Below are positions 1 through 10,258 of a DNA stretch of 64,000 nt, one piece after another. The DNA is taken from the NCBI RefSeq assembly GCF_033963835.1, contig NZ_JAXBME010000001.1, positions 426,415-490,414 on the forward strand, read 5' to 3'. The notes under the pieces are model-generated. The model had not been told where the DNA came from. It ran no database searches and was given only the letters and a program-made list of their open reading frames with translations. The position numbers were made by a program, and so were the translations under genes. Every line of letters starts with the position of its first letter. Positions within the stretch are counted from its first letter, which is position 1. This DNA comes from Cytobacillus sp. IB215665 (GTDB lineage: Bacteria; Bacillota; Bacilli; Bacillales; SM2101).

Positions 1-9
1 AAGCGAACT

Positions 10-657
10 ATGACCATTAAGACGATATTGTTTGATTTAGACGGAACATTGATTGATACGAATGAATTAATTATCCAATCGTTTATGCATACATTAGAGC
101 AGTATTACCCTAATGATTACTCAAGGGAAGATGTGCTCGAATTCATCGGCCCACCGTTGTACGAATCATTACACTCAGTAGATAAAGACCGTGTTGAGGA
201 TATGGTAAAAACCTATCGCGAGTTTAATTTAGCAAATCATGATTTACTCGTAAAGGAATATGACAGTGTGTTTGATACCGTTAAAGCACTGCACGAGCAA
301 AAATTTAAGTTAGGAATTGTGACAACAAAAATGAGGTTAACGACAACAATGGGACTAAAACTCACAAACCTAGATCAGTTCTTTGATGTGGTCATTACTT
401 TAGATGATGTTGAACGTGCAAAACCAGATCCTGAGCCAATTCATAAAGCATTACAGCAACTCAACGCTCTTCCACATGAAGCGATTATGGTCGGTGATAA
501 TCATCATGACATGTTGGCAGGTCAAAATGCTGGAACAAAAACTGCCGCCGTAGGATGGGCGATCAAAGGTAGAGAACATTTAACACAATACAACCCAGAT
601 TATGTTTTAAATAAAATGAGTGATTTACTCTCCATTGTAAAGGCTGAGAATCAGTGA
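10..657 (+). CDS. ppaX: pyrophosphatase PpaX (HAD family)
   Basis: HAD-superfamily hydrolase of 215 aa. PpaX hydrolyses pyrophosphate in the cytosol, including that released when HPr kinase/phosphorylase dephosphorylates Ser-P-HPr. The nucleophile motif DLDGT is at residues 9-13 (D9 nucleophile, D11 acid/base), motif III lysine is in AKPDPEP near residue 138, and the metal motif GDNHHD lies near 160. The length fits the family. In Bacillus ppaX lies between lgt and yvoF; here it overlaps the next gene by 4 bases, so they are probably co-transcribed. The upstream signal is outside the window. Confidence 0.93.
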   Translation: MTIKTILFDLDGTLIDTNELIIQSFMHTLEQYYPNDYSREDVLEFIGPPLYESLHSVDKDRVEDMVKTYREFNLANHDLLVKEYDSVFDTVKALHEQKFKLGIVTTKMRLTTTMGLKLTNLDQFFDVVITLDDVERAKPDPEPIHKALQQLNALPHEAIMVGDNHHDMLAGQNAGTKTAAVGWAIKGREHLTQYNPDYVLNKMSDLLSIVKAENQ

Positions 658-1157
658 GAAAAACAACAAGATACCCTGTAAAGGGAGCAAATTCATTATG
701 GCATGTTTATAAGACAGTCCCCTTTTGGAAAGTAGTAAAAAACTTTATCGTTATCCAAACAGCCCGCTATACGCCATTTTTAGGCATGAAAAACTGGTTA
801 TATCGTACATTTTTACGAATGAAAGTTGGCGAACAAACATCCTTTGCATTAATGGTAATGCTAGATGTCATGTTTCCGGAAAAAATTACTGTAGGACGAA
901 ATTCTGTGATCGGCTACAATACGACAATATTAGCACATGAATACTTAATTGAAGAGTACCGTCTTGGCGATGTTATAATTGGAGATGAGGTGCTAATTGG
1001 GGCTAACTCCACTATTTTACCTGGTGTAGTAATTGGTGATCGTGCGATAGTGTCGGCAGGGACGCTCGTACATAAAGACGTGCCTGCTGGAGCATTTGTA
1101 GGCGGGAACCCAATGCAAATTATTTACACGAAAGAAGAGATGGAAAAACGAATCTAA
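654..1157 (+). CDS. yvoF: hexapeptide-repeat acyltransferase, YvoF-like
   Basis: 167-aa left-handed beta-helix acyltransferase of the maltose/galactoside O-acetyltransferase type. Hexapeptide turns run from about residue 75 to 155 (for example [20 protein letters not shown]), and the GGNPMQII segment near the C-terminus is typical of this family. The GTG start overlaps the ppaX stop (GTGA), indicating translational coupling. By position it matches B. subtilis yvoF. The acceptor substrate is unknown; an acetyltransferase is the likely activity, by family only. Confidence 0.85.
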   Translation: MRKTTRYPVKGANSLWHVYKTVPFWKVVKNFIVIQTARYTPFLGMKNWLYRTFLRMKVGEQTSFALMVMLDVMFPEKITVGRNSVIGYNTTILAHEYLIEEYRLGDVIIGDEVLIGANSTILPGVVIGDRAIVSAGTLVHKDVPAGAFVGGNPMQIIYTKEEMEKRI

Positions 1158-1200
1158 AATGGTGTTAAGGATAAAATCATGAGCTAATGTTACATATAAA

Positions 1201-1227
1201 AGAACCTGTTTCGACGAAACAGGTTCT
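1201..1227. terminator. hairpin terminator after the acyltransferase
   Basis: Perfect inverted repeat with arms AGAACCTGTTT and AAACAGGTTCT around CGACG. An A-rich stretch precedes it and TAATTTA follows, so it may work in either direction. It lies 43 bases past the yvoF stop. Confidence 0.7.
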
Positions 1228-1472
1228 TAATTTATGATAAAGGCTTTCTCGAGTTGGTAGCTGTTTTTTAATGCTAGAATTAAATATATATTTCCTGGTA
1301 AATCTTTAACATTTCTCAAAGTTAGTAAAAATTTCCGTCAACCTAGTCCCTTCAGATCACTTCATCCCAAAGTATATTGTACCTTCAGTGCTTCACAGGA
1401 ACCTCGACTCGGCTTTTCAATTTTCACAGCTTTTAGCTGCTTGGGGAAAATGCTCTCCAATCTTTGATGAGA
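1228..1472. other. intergenic region between convergent genes
   Basis: No open frame with a ribosome binding site on either strand. The stretch 1375-1460 has short CTTCA/CTCGA/GGCTTTT blocks vaguely like the 20.3-20.7 kb repeat, too weak to call a copy. Confidence 0.4.
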
Positions 1473-2633
1473 CTACCCAGTCGTCTCCACTTTATTATTT
1501 TCATGCTTGTTTCCAGTGAAAAACCACTTCATCATAGGTGGTGTAACAATTGTTGTAATTAGGACAACAACTACAATTACTGCAAATAATTCTTGGCTTA
1601 ACAACGCGGCTTCTAGTCCAATTGCTGCAATAATTAATGCTACTTCACCTCTTGATACCATACCAGATCCGATACCCATTGAACTTCTCCAATTGAATCC
1701 AGCGGCTTTTGCACCAACTGCTGAACCAAGCAGTTTCGTAAGGATAGCTACGATACTAAGGATGACTATTAGACCAATGTTATCTCCAATACCGAATAAT
1801 TCTACAGTAACACCAATTGATGTGAAAAATACAGGTACAAAGATCGAGTAGCTGATTGTTTCTACTTTTTCAAACACTTCATGTTTATGATTAGTTAAAC
1901 TGATCGCAACACCAGCAATATAAGCACCAATAATTGCTGCAACTCCTGCATACTCAGCGATAAATGCATAGGTAAAGCAAATGATTAAGGCTGCAGAAAT
2001 GACTGATTCAGTTACTTTTAATGGTGCAAACTTATTTAATACCCAAGGGACCACTTTCCAAGCTAAGCCTATAGCTACCGCGAAGAAGATAACTTTCTTT
2101 ATAATCACTTCTCCTAAATGAACATCCCCACCTGCTAAGCTCATTAAAAAGGCCAATGATACGATAACGAGAATATCGTCAATGACAGCTGCTCCTAAAA
2201 TCGTCGCACCTTCTTTTGACTTAAGCTTATTCATTTCTTTCAATGCTTGGACTGAAATACTTACGCTTGTAGCAGAAAGTAATAATCCAAGAAATATAGC
2301 TTCAAATGTAGGTAATCCAATAATTACTCCTGATAAATATCCGATAGATAAAGGTACAATGATTCCAAGTATCCCTACATAGGTTGAAGCCTTGCCAGTA
2401 CGTTTAAATTCATCAACATCGGTTTCTAAGCCTGCAATAAACATTAATAAAATGACTCCGATTTGACTAATTTCACTTAAGATTTCTGTGTCGTTAACGA
2501 TTCCTAAAACGGTAGGGCCTAATACAATTCCGATTAATAACTTACCTAGAACAGATGGCTGGCCAAGCCTGACACTAATATCTCCAGCTATTTTTGAAGC
2601 AAATAAAATAGCTGCTAATTCAATAATAAGCAC
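1473..2633 (-). CDS. CPA2-family cation/proton antiporter (NapA/GerN type)
   Basis: 386-aa integral membrane protein with about 12 hydrophobic segments and no C-terminal RCK/TrkA domain. It has the CPA2 aspartate pair in AAVIDDILVI near residue 150 and the N-terminal signature VRLGQPSVLGKLLIG. Family members exchange Na+ or K+ for H+ in the cytoplasmic membrane. The GTG start at 2631-2633 is preceded by GAGGGGGAG at a good distance. About 310 nt upstream on the same strand is a yybP-ykoY riboswitch with its terminator. Control by that leader is an inference, because yybP-ykoY RNAs usually precede Mn2+ exporters rather than CPA2 proteins. Confidence 0.85.
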   Translation of the reverse strand: MLIIELAAILFASKIAGDISVRLGQPSVLGKLLIGIVLGPTVLGIVNDTEILSEISQIGVILLMFIAGLETDVDEFKRTGKASTYVGILGIIVPLSIGYLSGVIIGLPTFEAIFLGLLLSATSVSISVQALKEMNKLKSKEGATILGAAVIDDILVIVSLAFLMSLAGGDVHLGEVIIKKVIFFAVAIGLAWKVVPWVLNKFAPLKVTESVISAALIICFTYAFIAEYAGVAAIIGAYIAGVAISLTNHKHEVFEKVETISYSIFVPVFFTSIGVTVELFGIGDNIGLIVILSIVAILTKLLGSAVGAKAAGFNWRSSMGIGSGMVSRGEVALIIAAIGLEAALLSQELFAVIVVVVLITTIVTPPMMKWFFTGNKHENNKVETTG

Positions 2634-2943
2634 TGCTTATCTCCCCCTCTTTGTATACGTAATAATCAACTATCGTGCTTGTAGCACCTTTTTTCCCTAG
2701 TAAAAGACCTTTAAAAAGTAATAATTTCTCAGTAAACACCTGTGTTTAGTGGTGTTTTTGTCGATATGACTCCAATGTTTAATACGAGTCACTTCTTAAA
2801 AAGATTCAAAAATCAATGGTTTCTTTTGAAATATATTTTCAACTTGCTTAATAGTAGGCTATATTAGTATCTCTCCTTTCCATCATTTTTTATCTAGAAT
2901 GAATGAAGTAACTTTTGGTACTCTATTCATTATTTTTCTCACA
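2634..2943. other. untranslated leader between riboswitch and antiporter
   Basis: No convincing gene. On the minus strand GGAAAGGAGAGAT (about 2882-2870) looks like a strong Shine-Dalgarno but opens only an 11-codon frame from an ATG that overlaps it. A hairpin at 2734-2759 (AAACACC/GGTGTTT) has a T-run on the plus strand. The stretch may be the scar of a lost gene once controlled by the riboswitch. Confidence 0.4.
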
Positions 2944-2977
2944 AAAAAACCCTTACCAATGATGGTAAAGGTTTTTT
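2944..2977 (-). terminator. riboswitch expression-platform terminator
   Basis: On the minus strand the arms AAAAAACCTTTACC (2977-2964) and GGTAAGGGTTTTTT (2957-2944) enclose ATCATT and end in a T-run. The 5' arm CCTTTACC is exactly complementary to GGTAAAGG at 2996-2989, giving an antiterminator alternative. Confidence 0.85.
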
Positions 2978-3003
2978 ACATCAAAAGGCCTTTACCAACT
3001 GAT

Positions 3004-3093
3004 AAAGGTCTCGCTAACAACGTATGTTGCCAACAAAGCCGAGAGTATGATACTCCGTAATGACGACTTTGCTGTAAAAGCTACTCCCCTTTA
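3004..3093 (-). promoter_or_regulatory. yybP-ykoY (Mn2+) riboswitch aptamer
   Basis: The minus strand reads AAAGGGGAGTAGC near 3093-3080, then CAAAGTCGTC, an apical hairpin, CGGCTTTGTTGGC, and GACCTTT at 3010-3004. These are the diagnostic blocks of the yybP-ykoY class, with P1 formed by AAAGG/CCTTT. The class is known to sense Mn2+ and turn expression on. Downstream, the P1 3' strand CCTTTA can pair instead with TAAAGG (2994-2989), which would release the terminator at 2944-2977. Confidence 0.92.
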
Positions 3094-3117
3094 GGAGAAA
3101 ATTTAATTATATAAAAG

Positions 3118-3147
3118 ATCATAAAATAAATATTATAATTTTGTCAA
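3118..3147 (-). promoter_or_regulatory. sigma-A promoter for the riboswitch transcript
   Basis: Minus-strand TTGACA (3147-3142), an 18-base spacer and TATGAT (3123-3118). The start site would be about 15-20 bases before the aptamer P1 helix, as expected for a riboswitch leader. Confidence 0.7.
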
Positions 3148-3472
3148 TTAATTAGGCTCTGTTGGTAAAAATTGTTGCTGTAGCTTCTAAACTATTAGGA
3201 ATTTTAGTTGTATACGTGTTTGTTTTGTAGTACGAGAAATAACAATCTTTAGGTAAACAGCCATTTTTAATACGGTTGTTTACCCATTTTTTGTATATTT
3301 AATAATAGAATGTATGTTTCTCGCACAAACCTTATGAATACAGCTACATGTAAGTCAATACAGTATAAGTAGAAAAAGACTAAATTAAAAAGTTCTACAT
3401 AATATTATTTCGAAATAATAAGACCTTATTGTGAACAAATTAAATTATGAGCAAGATATTACAATTTGTATC
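3148..3472. other. intergenic, nothing recognised
   Basis: AT-rich spacer between the riboswitch promoter and the his promoter. I see no open frame with a ribosome binding site, no T-box specifier or T-box sequence, and no strong terminator. Confidence 0.4.
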
Positions 3473-3501
3473 TTGACGAATGATAAAAGCCAAGTTACAA
3501 T
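3473..3501 (+). promoter_or_regulatory. putative his operon promoter
   Basis: TTGACG (3473-3478), 17-base spacer, TACAAT (3496-3501). The leader to hisZ would be about 145 nt. No T-box or obvious attenuator is visible in it. Confidence 0.65.
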
Positions 3502-3654
3502 ACTAAAAACTTTAACTTATTAGCAAATTAGCGAACTAAAGTATTTTAGTTTAATTTTGGAATAAATTTCAATATAGCTAGCGCATAAATTGAGCCTCCA
3601 GGGATGCTTAATGCGTTGAAGCTTTACAAATCAATAACTAAAGGGCGGATTGAA

Positions 3655-4830
3655 ATGCAGAAGCTTTTTATGTTTGAAAAGCCATTAGGTATGAGAGACA
3701 CATTACCTTCATTGTATGAAACTAAAAAAGAACTTAGGAGTGAGTTACTAAAGGGGATTGAGCAATGGGGTTATCAGCTAATTGAGACGCCAACGCTAGA
3801 GTATTATGATACCGTAGGGTCATCATCAGCGATAGCGGATAGGCAGCTGTTCAAGCTATTGGATCAGCAAGGTCATACGTTAGTATTACGGCCGGATATG
3901 ACAGCCCCTATTGCTAGGGTAGCAGCATCAAAATTATTAGCAAACAAGAACCCGTTACGTCTTGCCTATTCTGCCAACGTTTTTCGCGCTCAACAGCGCG
4001 AAGGGGGACGTCCAGCAGAGTTTGAACAAGTTGGAATTGAATGTATAGGTGATCAAACACTAAGTGCAGACGCTGAAGTGATTGCTCTGCTAGTATCCCT
4101 ATTACAAAATATTGGGTTAGAGACATTTGCAGTTACTGTTGGTCACATCGGGTTTGTTAATGAGCTATTTTTAGAAACAGTCGGTAATGAAGAGCGGGCT
4201 AACACGTTGCGACGCTTCTTATATGAAAAAAACTTTGTTGGATATAAAGAACATGTGAAAGGTTTGCCTCTATCATCTATTGATAAACAACGTTTATTAC
4301 AATTATTACATTTACGTGGTGACGAAAATATTATAAATGATGCTATGCAGCTTGTTGACGGGGAGAGAGGTAAACAATTGCTTCTGGAACTGCAACTAGT
4401 ATGTGAGCACCTACGATCATTTGGTGTATCCAGATTTATAAAATTAGATCTTACATTATTGAGCCATATGAGCTATTATACAGGTCTTTTATTTGAAGTA
4501 TATGCAGATAAAGTAGGTTTCTTACTTGGAAACGGTGGGCGCTATGATAATCTACTATCCAAATTTCATGTTGATGCACCAGCAACAGGGTTTGGAATAC
4601 GGATAGACCGTCTACTAGAAGCGCTCGGGTATTGTGGTCAAGAACCTCTTATTCATAGTGTCATTTACAGTTCTGATAACTTAAAACGAGCAATCGAGTT
4701 TGCAGACGAACGTAGAAAGAATGGTGAGCGTGTCATACTCCAAGATATATCTGGCCTTACGAACGTCGATGCTTATACGAAATCTTTTGCACAGGTTTCA
4801 TTCTTTATAGGGGAACAAAGCCGAAGTTGA
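3655..4830 (+). CDS. hisZ: ATP phosphoribosyltransferase regulatory subunit HisZ
   Basis: Histidyl-tRNA-synthetase-like protein without tRNA-charging function. It assembles with the short HisG to form the active first enzyme of histidine synthesis and carries allosteric control by histidine. The N-terminus MFEKPLGMRDTLP and the motif-2-like VLRPDMTAPIAR (about residues 80-90) are typical. An upstream ATG at 3604 is in frame, but I prefer 3655 because it follows AAAGGGCGG and gives 391 aa, the usual length. First gene of the his operon; 38 bases before hisG. Confidence 0.92.
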   Translation: MQKLFMFEKPLGMRDTLPSLYETKKELRSELLKGIEQWGYQLIETPTLEYYDTVGSSSAIADRQLFKLLDQQGHTLVLRPDMTAPIARVAASKLLANKNPLRLAYSANVFRAQQREGGRPAEFEQVGIECIGDQTLSADAEVIALLVSLLQNIGLETFAVTVGHIGFVNELFLETVGNEERANTLRRFLYEKNFVGYKEHVKGLPLSSIDKQRLLQLLHLRGDENIINDAMQLVDGERGKQLLLELQLVCEHLRSFGVSRFIKLDLTLLSHMSYYTGLLFEVYADKVGFLLGNGGRYDNLLSKFHVDAPATGFGIRIDRLLEALGYCGQEPLIHSVIYSSDNLKRAIEFADERRKNGERVILQDISGLTNVDAYTKSFAQVSFFIGEQSRS

Positions 4831-4868
4831 ATATATTGTATCTCATCACAGAAGGGAGATGAATAGGC

Positions 4869-5522
4869 TTGCTTACTATTGCTATGCCAAAGGGACGCAT
4901 ATTTACGGAAGCAGTTGAATTACTGAGAAAGGCTGGCTATCGGTTGCCTAATAAATTTGAAGCTTCACGTAAATTGATTATAGATGTAGAGGAAGAACAA
5001 ATTCAATTTATCCTTGCTAAGCCGATGGATGTGACAACGTATGTTGAATACGGTGTAGCTGATCTCGGTATCGCAGGTAAGGATGTCATGCTAGAAGAAG
5101 AGCGAGATGTATATGAGCTACTTGATCTTTATATTAGTCATTGTTACTTAGCAGTTGCTGGGTTACCTGATGTAAAAACGACAGATGTCGCACCTAAAGT
5201 AGCGACCAAATATCCAAATATTGCATCTACTTATTTTAGAGAGCAGGGAGAGCAAGTTGAAATTATAAAATTGAATGGTTCTATAGAATTAGCACCACTC
5301 ATCGGCTTAGCTGATCGCATCGTTGATATCGTTTCAACAGGTCAGACTTTGCGGGAAAATGGACTTGTTGAAATGGAGCATATAGGTCATGTAACTTCGA
5401 GACTCATTGTAAATCCAGTAAGCTATCGAATGAAGGAACAACAAATAGATGAGCTTGTTGAGCGTCTTGCATCAATTATTGAGCAACTCGATTTTGCGAT
5501 GGATGGTGAAAAAATGCTATGA
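4869..5522 (+). CDS. hisG: ATP phosphoribosyltransferase, short form HisG
   Basis: Catalyses ATP + PRPP to phosphoribosyl-ATP, the committed step of histidine synthesis. At 217 aa it is the short form lacking the C-terminal regulatory domain, consistent with hisZ next to it. Motifs: N-terminal [10 protein letters not shown] and the PRPP loop [14 protein letters not shown] near residue 155. The start is TTG at 4869, with GAAGGGAG about 10 bases upstream. It overlaps hisD by 4 bases (ATGA). Confidence 0.95.
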   Translation: MLTIAMPKGRIFTEAVELLRKAGYRLPNKFEASRKLIIDVEEEQIQFILAKPMDVTTYVEYGVADLGIAGKDVMLEEERDVYELLDLYISHCYLAVAGLPDVKTTDVAPKVATKYPNIASTYFREQGEQVEIIKLNGSIELAPLIGLADRIVDIVSTGQTLRENGLVEMEHIGHVTSRLIVNPVSYRMKEQQIDELVERLASIIEQLDFAMDGEKML

Positions 5523-6805
5523 ACATAAAACGTGTATCAAAGGACATGACGTTGAAGAGAACAATTGATAGTGGAACAGAACAGCAGAGACAGTCAGTAT
5601 TATCAATTATTGGGCAAGTTAAAGCAGATGGAGATGTAGCTCTTAGAGATTTAACAGCTCAGTATGATGGTGTTCAGCTATCCTCTTTTCGTGTGACTGA
5701 TGAAGAAATCTCTACTGCTTACGAAAAAGTTGATCAAACACTCATACAAGTAATGAGAGAGGCAGCAGAAAATATCCGAGATTATCATCAACGTCAAGTA
5801 CGTCAAACATGGATATCGATGAAAGAGGACGGGTCATTACTAGGTCAAAAGATTACGCCCCTAGACGCTGTAGGGGTATATGTTCCTGGGGGAACGGCGG
5901 CTTACCCATCTTCGGTTTTAATGAATGTCATACCCGCACAGGTTGCAGGCGTTGAACGCATTGTTATTGTTTCACCTCCTCAACATGATGGGGCATTACC
6001 TCCCGCCGTCATCGTAGCTGCACATGAAGCAGGAATTAAAGAAATATATAAAATTGGAGGAGCACAAGCAATAGCGGCGCTTGCGTATGGCACAGATTCA
6101 ATTCGTTCAGTTGATAAAATAGTTGGTCCAGGAAATATATATGTAGCACTTGCGAAACGTGAAGTGTTTGGGCATGTTGCTATTGATATGATAGCTGGCC
6201 CTAGTGAAATTGTTGTATTAGCAGATGATACAGCAAATGCAAAAGAAATTGCTGCTGATTTATTATCACAAGCAGAGCATGATGCATTAGCCTCAAGCAT
6301 CGTTGTGACACCGTCTATAGAACTTGCAAAAAAAGTACAGCATGAGATAGAAAAACAACTTGAAACATTACCTCGGAAAGAAATTGCTCATGCATCATTA
6401 CGAGATTATGGAGCTATCTATGTCACAAATAATTTAGTGGAAGCCATTGATGTTGTAAATGAACTTGCACCAGAACATCTAGAAATTATGACTGTAGACC
6501 CAATGTCTATTGTAGCAAGTATTCGTCATGCTGGTGCCATCTTTCTTGGAAGGTATAGTACAGAGCCAGTTGGTGATTATTTTGCTGGACCGAACCATGT
6601 TCTTCCGACTAATGGGACAGCGCGTTTTTCAAGTCCTCTTTCAGTGGATGACTATGTTAAAAAATCAAGCATCATTTCTTATAGTAAGGATGCGTTAATT
6701 ACTAACGGAGCAAAGATTGCTTCTTTTGCGCGAGCTGAAGGATTAGAAGCACATGCCCGTGCCATAGAAGTGCGTTTATCGACAGCTGATAAGGAGGGAT
6801 CATGA
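5519..6805 (+). CDS. hisD: histidinol dehydrogenase HisD
   Basis: Zn2+ enzyme carrying out the last two steps, L-histidinol to L-histidine with 2 NAD+. 428 aa, full length. Family segments are clear: [17 protein letters not shown] near 120, [12 protein letters not shown] near 205, [11 protein letters not shown] near 228, SQAEHDA near 258 and the catalytic [10 protein letters not shown] near 322. ATGA overlap with hisG and ATGATG overlap with hisB indicate coupled translation. Confidence 0.96.
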   Translation: MNIKRVSKDMTLKRTIDSGTEQQRQSVLSIIGQVKADGDVALRDLTAQYDGVQLSSFRVTDEEISTAYEKVDQTLIQVMREAAENIRDYHQRQVRQTWISMKEDGSLLGQKITPLDAVGVYVPGGTAAYPSSVLMNVIPAQVAGVERIVIVSPPQHDGALPPAVIVAAHEAGIKEIYKIGGAQAIAALAYGTDSIRSVDKIVGPGNIYVALAKREVFGHVAIDMIAGPSEIVVLADDTANAKEIAADLLSQAEHDALASSIVVTPSIELAKKVQHEIEKQLETLPRKEIAHASLRDYGAIYVTNNLVEAIDVVNELAPEHLEIMTVDPMSIVASIRHAGAIFLGRYSTEPVGDYFAGPNHVLPTNGTARFSSPLSVDDYVKKSSIISYSKDALITNGAKIASFARAEGLEAHARAIEVRLSTADKEGS

Positions 6806-7389
6806 TGAGAAATACGAGTGTAAATAGAGTGACGAATGAAACATCTATTCAGCTTTCATTTGAAATTGATGGGAAGGGAAATGCTGACCTTGAGACTGGT
6901 GTTCCATTTCTAACACATATGTTAGATTTGTTCACTAAACATGGACAATTTGATTTAGCAATACTTGCAAATGGTGACACTGAAATCGATGATCATCATA
7001 CGACAGAGGATATTGGTATTTGTTTAGGACAAGCGCTAAGGGAAGCTCTTGGTAATAAGAGTGGAATTAAAAGATACGGAAATGCTTTCGTACCTATGGA
7101 TGAAGCACTAGCACAAGTTGTCGTTGACCTCAGTAATCGCCCTCACTTTGTATTGAAGGGTGACTTGCCTAGTAAACGGGTTGGCTCCTTTGATACTGAG
7201 CTCGTTCATGAATTTCTTTGGAAGCTAGCGCTTGAGGCTCGTATAAATTTACATGTGATTATTCATTATGGTCATAATACACATCATATGATTGAAGCGG
7301 TGTTTAAAGCATTAGGTCGAGCGCTTGATGAAGCTACTATGATCGATCCGAGAGTAAAAGGGGTACCATCTACGAAAGGGTTGTTATAA
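6802..7389 (+). CDS. hisB: imidazoleglycerol-phosphate dehydratase HisB
   Basis: 195-aa monofunctional IGPD (no phosphatase domain, as in Bacillus). Mn2+-binding motifs are [10 protein letters not shown] near residue 65 and [17 protein letters not shown] near 160. AAGGAGGGATC lies immediately upstream of two tandem ATGs (6802 and 6805); either could start the protein. Confidence 0.96.
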   Translation: MMRNTSVNRVTNETSIQLSFEIDGKGNADLETGVPFLTHMLDLFTKHGQFDLAILANGDTEIDDHHTTEDIGICLGQALREALGNKSGIKRYGNAFVPMDEALAQVVVDLSNRPHFVLKGDLPSKRVGSFDTELVHEFLWKLALEARINLHVIIHYGHNTHHMIEAVFKALGRALDEATMIDPRVKGVPSTKGLL

Positions 7390-8016
7390 ATGATCGGCAT
7401 TGTTGATTATGGTATGGGGAATTTATATAGCGTGAGTAAAGCATTAGAACGGATGGATGTTGATTATGTGATAACAGACGACCAGCGCCTGCTAAAACAA
7501 GCTAAAGGGTTAATTCTCCCGGGCGTTGGAGCATTTAAAGACGCGATGGCAATTTTAAATGACAGAGGATTGACTACATTTTTAAAGGATTGTACCCAGC
7601 AAAGGAAACCACTCCTTGGTATATGTCTAGGTATGCAGTTATTGTTTGATGAAAGTGAAGAAAATGGACTTTCAGAGGGGCTTGGCTTAATTAAGGGACG
7701 TGTCGTCCGCTTTCCTCAAAATGAAGCTTATAAAATCCCACATATGGGATGGAATAAACTACATGTTCACCAACCTTCATCACTTCTAGAAGGTGTGAAC
7801 AATGGATATGTATATTTCGTACATTCTTATTATGTTCAAGCAGGAGAGCAGTCAGATGTGATCGCAAGTAGTGAGTATGCTGTGGATGTTCCAGCTGTGG
7901 TTGGTAAGGGCAATGTCTTTGGAACGCAATTTCATCCAGAAAAAAGTAGTGATACAGGCTTAAGAATACTAGAAAACTTTGCAGCGGTTGTTGAAGGGAA
8001 GGTGTTGTCGTCGTGA
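7390..8016 (+). CDS. hisH: imidazole glycerol phosphate synthase, glutamine amidotransferase HisH
   Basis: Class I glutaminase subunit that feeds ammonia to HisF. 208 aa. The nucleophile elbow ICLGMQLLF has its Cys near residue 79, and the His/Glu pair is in QFHPEKSSD near 181-183. It starts directly after the hisB stop and overlaps hisA by 4 bases. Confidence 0.96.
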   Translation: MIGIVDYGMGNLYSVSKALERMDVDYVITDDQRLLKQAKGLILPGVGAFKDAMAILNDRGLTTFLKDCTQQRKPLLGICLGMQLLFDESEENGLSEGLGLIKGRVVRFPQNEAYKIPHMGWNKLHVHQPSSLLEGVNNGYVYFVHSYYVQAGEQSDVIASSEYAVDVPAVVGKGNVFGTQFHPEKSSDTGLRILENFAAVVEGKVLSS

Positions 8017-8750
8017 AGCAATTTATGATTTATCCAGCGATTGATATTAGGAATGGCAAATGCGTTAGATTATTACAAGGCGACTACGCTAAAGAAACGA
8101 TTTATGGTGAATCGCCTTTAGCAATGGCACAGCTCTTCGAAAATCAAGGAGCAACATGGATTCATACTGTCGATTTAGATGGAGCAAAAGTGGGAAAACC
8201 AGTGAATGACAAAGAAGTCATTGACATTGCTGAACAATTACAAGCAAATGTACAGGTTGGTGGTGGAATTCGAACAGAGGCAGACATCGTCTATTATCTG
8301 GAGAAAGGTATTAAGCGCATTATTTTAGGAAGTGCGGCAATTAACAACCCACCTTTTGTCAAAGAAATGCTTAAGAAATATCAGCAACATATTGCAATAG
8401 GTATTGATGCAAAAGATGGTTATGCAGCGATAGAAGGTTGGCTGGAGATGTCGACAATCAAAGCGACTGTAATTGGTAAGGAGCTTGCAGAACATGGAGC
8501 GGAAACTTTTATCTTTACAGACATTAAGACGGATGGGATGTTGTCAGGACCTAACACAGATGCCGTCGTTGAAATGGCACAAGCTACGAAAAAGCAGGTT
8601 ATTGCATCAGGTGGAATTTCCTCACTTGATGATGTAAAGGGCTTAATGCAATATAAGCAAATAGGTGTAAGTGGTGCGATTATTGGAAAGGCACTATACA
8701 CGAATCAGTTTACTGTAAGTGAGGCAGTGAGTTCGGTGAAAGACATATGA
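8013..8750 (+). CDS. hisA: ProFAR isomerase HisA
   Basis: TIM-barrel enzyme converting ProFAR to PRFAR. 245 aa. Catalytic Asp in [14 protein letters not shown] near residue 10 and second Asp in TDIKTDGM near 170, with phosphate-binding VGGGIR and ASGGISS loops. GTG start overlapping the hisH stop. Confidence 0.96.
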   Translation: MKQFMIYPAIDIRNGKCVRLLQGDYAKETIYGESPLAMAQLFENQGATWIHTVDLDGAKVGKPVNDKEVIDIAEQLQANVQVGGGIRTEADIVYYLEKGIKRIILGSAAINNPPFVKEMLKKYQQHIAIGIDAKDGYAAIEGWLEMSTIKATVIGKELAEHGAETFIFTDIKTDGMLSGPNTDAVVEMAQATKKQVIASGGISSLDDVKGLMQYKQIGVSGAIIGKALYTNQFTVSEAVSSVKDI

Positions 8751-9505
8751 TTACGAAGCGAATTATTCCTTGTTTAGATGTCAAGGAAGGAAGAGTTGTG
8801 AAGGGAATCCGGTTTGTTGAACTACGTGATGCAGGTGACCCTGTTGAATTAGCCTCCTTCTATGATCAAGAGGGTGCTGATGAATTAGTCTTTTTAGATA
8901 TATCCGCTTCACATGAAGGAAGAAAAACGATGGTTGACGTCGTGCAAAATGTTGCTGGTCAGCTAGCGATTCCGTTCACGGTTGGTGGTGGCATTAATAG
9001 TTTAGCAGATATGAAAAAGATGTTACGTGCAGGTGCGGACAAAGTTTCAATTAACACGGCGGCTGTTAACAACCCTCGTCTTATCACTGAAGGGGCAAAT
9101 TATTTTGGTTCACAATGCATTGTCGTAGCGATTGACGCAAAATATGATCAAACTATTCAAACATGGCGAGTGTTTACACACGGAGGAAGGCAGGCAACTG
9201 ATTGGCGTGTTATTGATTGGGCGAAAGAGGTTGTTAGACGCGGGGCAGGAGAAATTTTATTGACGAGTATGGATAGTGATGGTGAAAAGAGTGGTTTTGA
9301 TATTGATTTGACGAAAGAAGTAAGCATGGCGGTTTCTGTCCCGGTAATCGCATCTGGGGGAGCGGGTCGTGCAGATCATTTTGTCGAGGCATTTACTGAA
9401 GGGAAAGCTGATGCTGCATTAGCTGCATCAATTTTTCATTACAAGGAAACATCAGTTAGAGAGGTAAAAACCTTTTTACATCAGAAGGGGGTGTATGTAA
9501 GGTGA
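8747..9505 (+). CDS. hisF: imidazole glycerol phosphate synthase cyclase HisF
   Basis: TIM-barrel cyclase partner of HisH that makes IGP and AICAR. 252 aa. Signature [15 protein letters not shown] at the N-terminus (Asp near residue 11), VGGGINS, and the second catalytic Asp in [10 protein letters not shown] near 178. ATG overlaps hisA; the end overlaps hisI. Confidence 0.96.
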   Translation: MITKRIIPCLDVKEGRVVKGIRFVELRDAGDPVELASFYDQEGADELVFLDISASHEGRKTMVDVVQNVAGQLAIPFTVGGGINSLADMKKMLRAGADKVSINTAAVNNPRLITEGANYFGSQCIVVAIDAKYDQTIQTWRVFTHGGRQATDWRVIDWAKEVVRRGAGEILLTSMDSDGEKSGFDIDLTKEVSMAVSVPVIASGGAGRADHFVEAFTEGKADAALAASIFHYKETSVREVKTFLHQKGVYVR

Positions 9506-10128
9506 CAGTACCACATCTTACATTTAATGACCAAGGATTAGTGCCTGCAATTGTTCAAGATATCGTCAGTAAGGAAGTATTAATGTTAGCATATATGAAT
9601 AAGGATTCTTTAGAAAAGTCTATCGAGACGGGAGAAACATGGTTTTATAGTCGCTCTAGACAACAGTTGTGGCATAAAGGCGCAACATCAGGAAACACTC
9701 AAAAAATTATTGAAATGAAGTATGATTGTGATAAGGATGCATTACTAGTACTCGTTGAACCCGCAGGTGTAGCTTGTCACAATGGCACATATACATGCTT
9801 TACAGAAGAAATCGTAAGTGCAAAAGAACAGTTAGGACATGAACGCTTTGCTATTATTAATCAGTTAGAGCAAATTATTGCAAAAAGAGAAACAGAACGT
9901 GAAGAAGGCTCATATACTACGTATTTATTTGATAAAGGTGTAGATAAAATATTGAAAAAGGTAGGAGAAGAAACAGCGGAGGTCATTATTGCAGCAAAAA
10001 ATCGTAATAGTGATGAACTTACATGGGAGACAGCTGACTTACTTTATCACTTACTTGTATTGTTACGTGAGCAGAAGCTTCCATTAGATGATGTGCTAAA
10101 TGTTTTAGAAAAAAGGCATAAGCAATAA
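9502..10128 (+). CDS. hisI: bifunctional PR-AMP cyclohydrolase / PR-ATP pyrophosphatase HisIE
   Basis: Fusion of HisI (about residues 1-110: zinc ligands in KYDCDKD and [10 protein letters not shown]) and HisE (about 115-208: [13 protein letters not shown], a MazG-like all-helical fold). Catalyses steps two and three of histidine synthesis. GTG start overlapping hisF. Last gene of the operon, followed by the terminator at 10191-10238. Confidence 0.96.
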   Translation: MTVPHLTFNDQGLVPAIVQDIVSKEVLMLAYMNKDSLEKSIETGETWFYSRSRQQLWHKGATSGNTQKIIEMKYDCDKDALLVLVEPAGVACHNGTYTCFTEEIVSAKEQLGHERFAIINQLEQIIAKRETEREEGSYTTYLFDKGVDKILKKVGEETAEVIIAAKNRNSDELTWETADLLYHLLVLLREQKLPLDDVLNVLEKRHKQ

Positions 10129-10190
10129 ATTGGACTTTCCAATCTCGAAGGTTTATTTAGGAGAGAGAAGAAATTGTGTCAACGACGATA

Positions 10191-10238
10191 AAATTCCACC
10201 TAGTATTTTTGAGCATAGATCAGGCTAGGTGGAATTTT
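10191..10238. terminator. bidirectional terminator between his operon and MFS gene
   Basis: Arms AAATTCCACCTAG and CTAGGTGGAATTT around a 21-base loop, with A-rich and T-rich ends, so it can end the his operon and the convergent MFS gene. Confidence 0.8.
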
Positions 10239-10258
10239 GACGTTTTTCAATTGATATA

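Noticed and set aside
725..940. Frame inside the acyltransferase gene
   Set aside because: Lies wholly within a well-supported gene in another frame; product looks random.
1360..1495. Possible copy of the 120-bp repeat downstream of the antiporter
   Set aside because: Only short scattered words match and part overlaps the coding end of the antiporter.
3502..3654. T-box or His-codon leader peptide before the his operon
   Set aside because: No T-box core, no specifier stem and no run of His codons in the leader.
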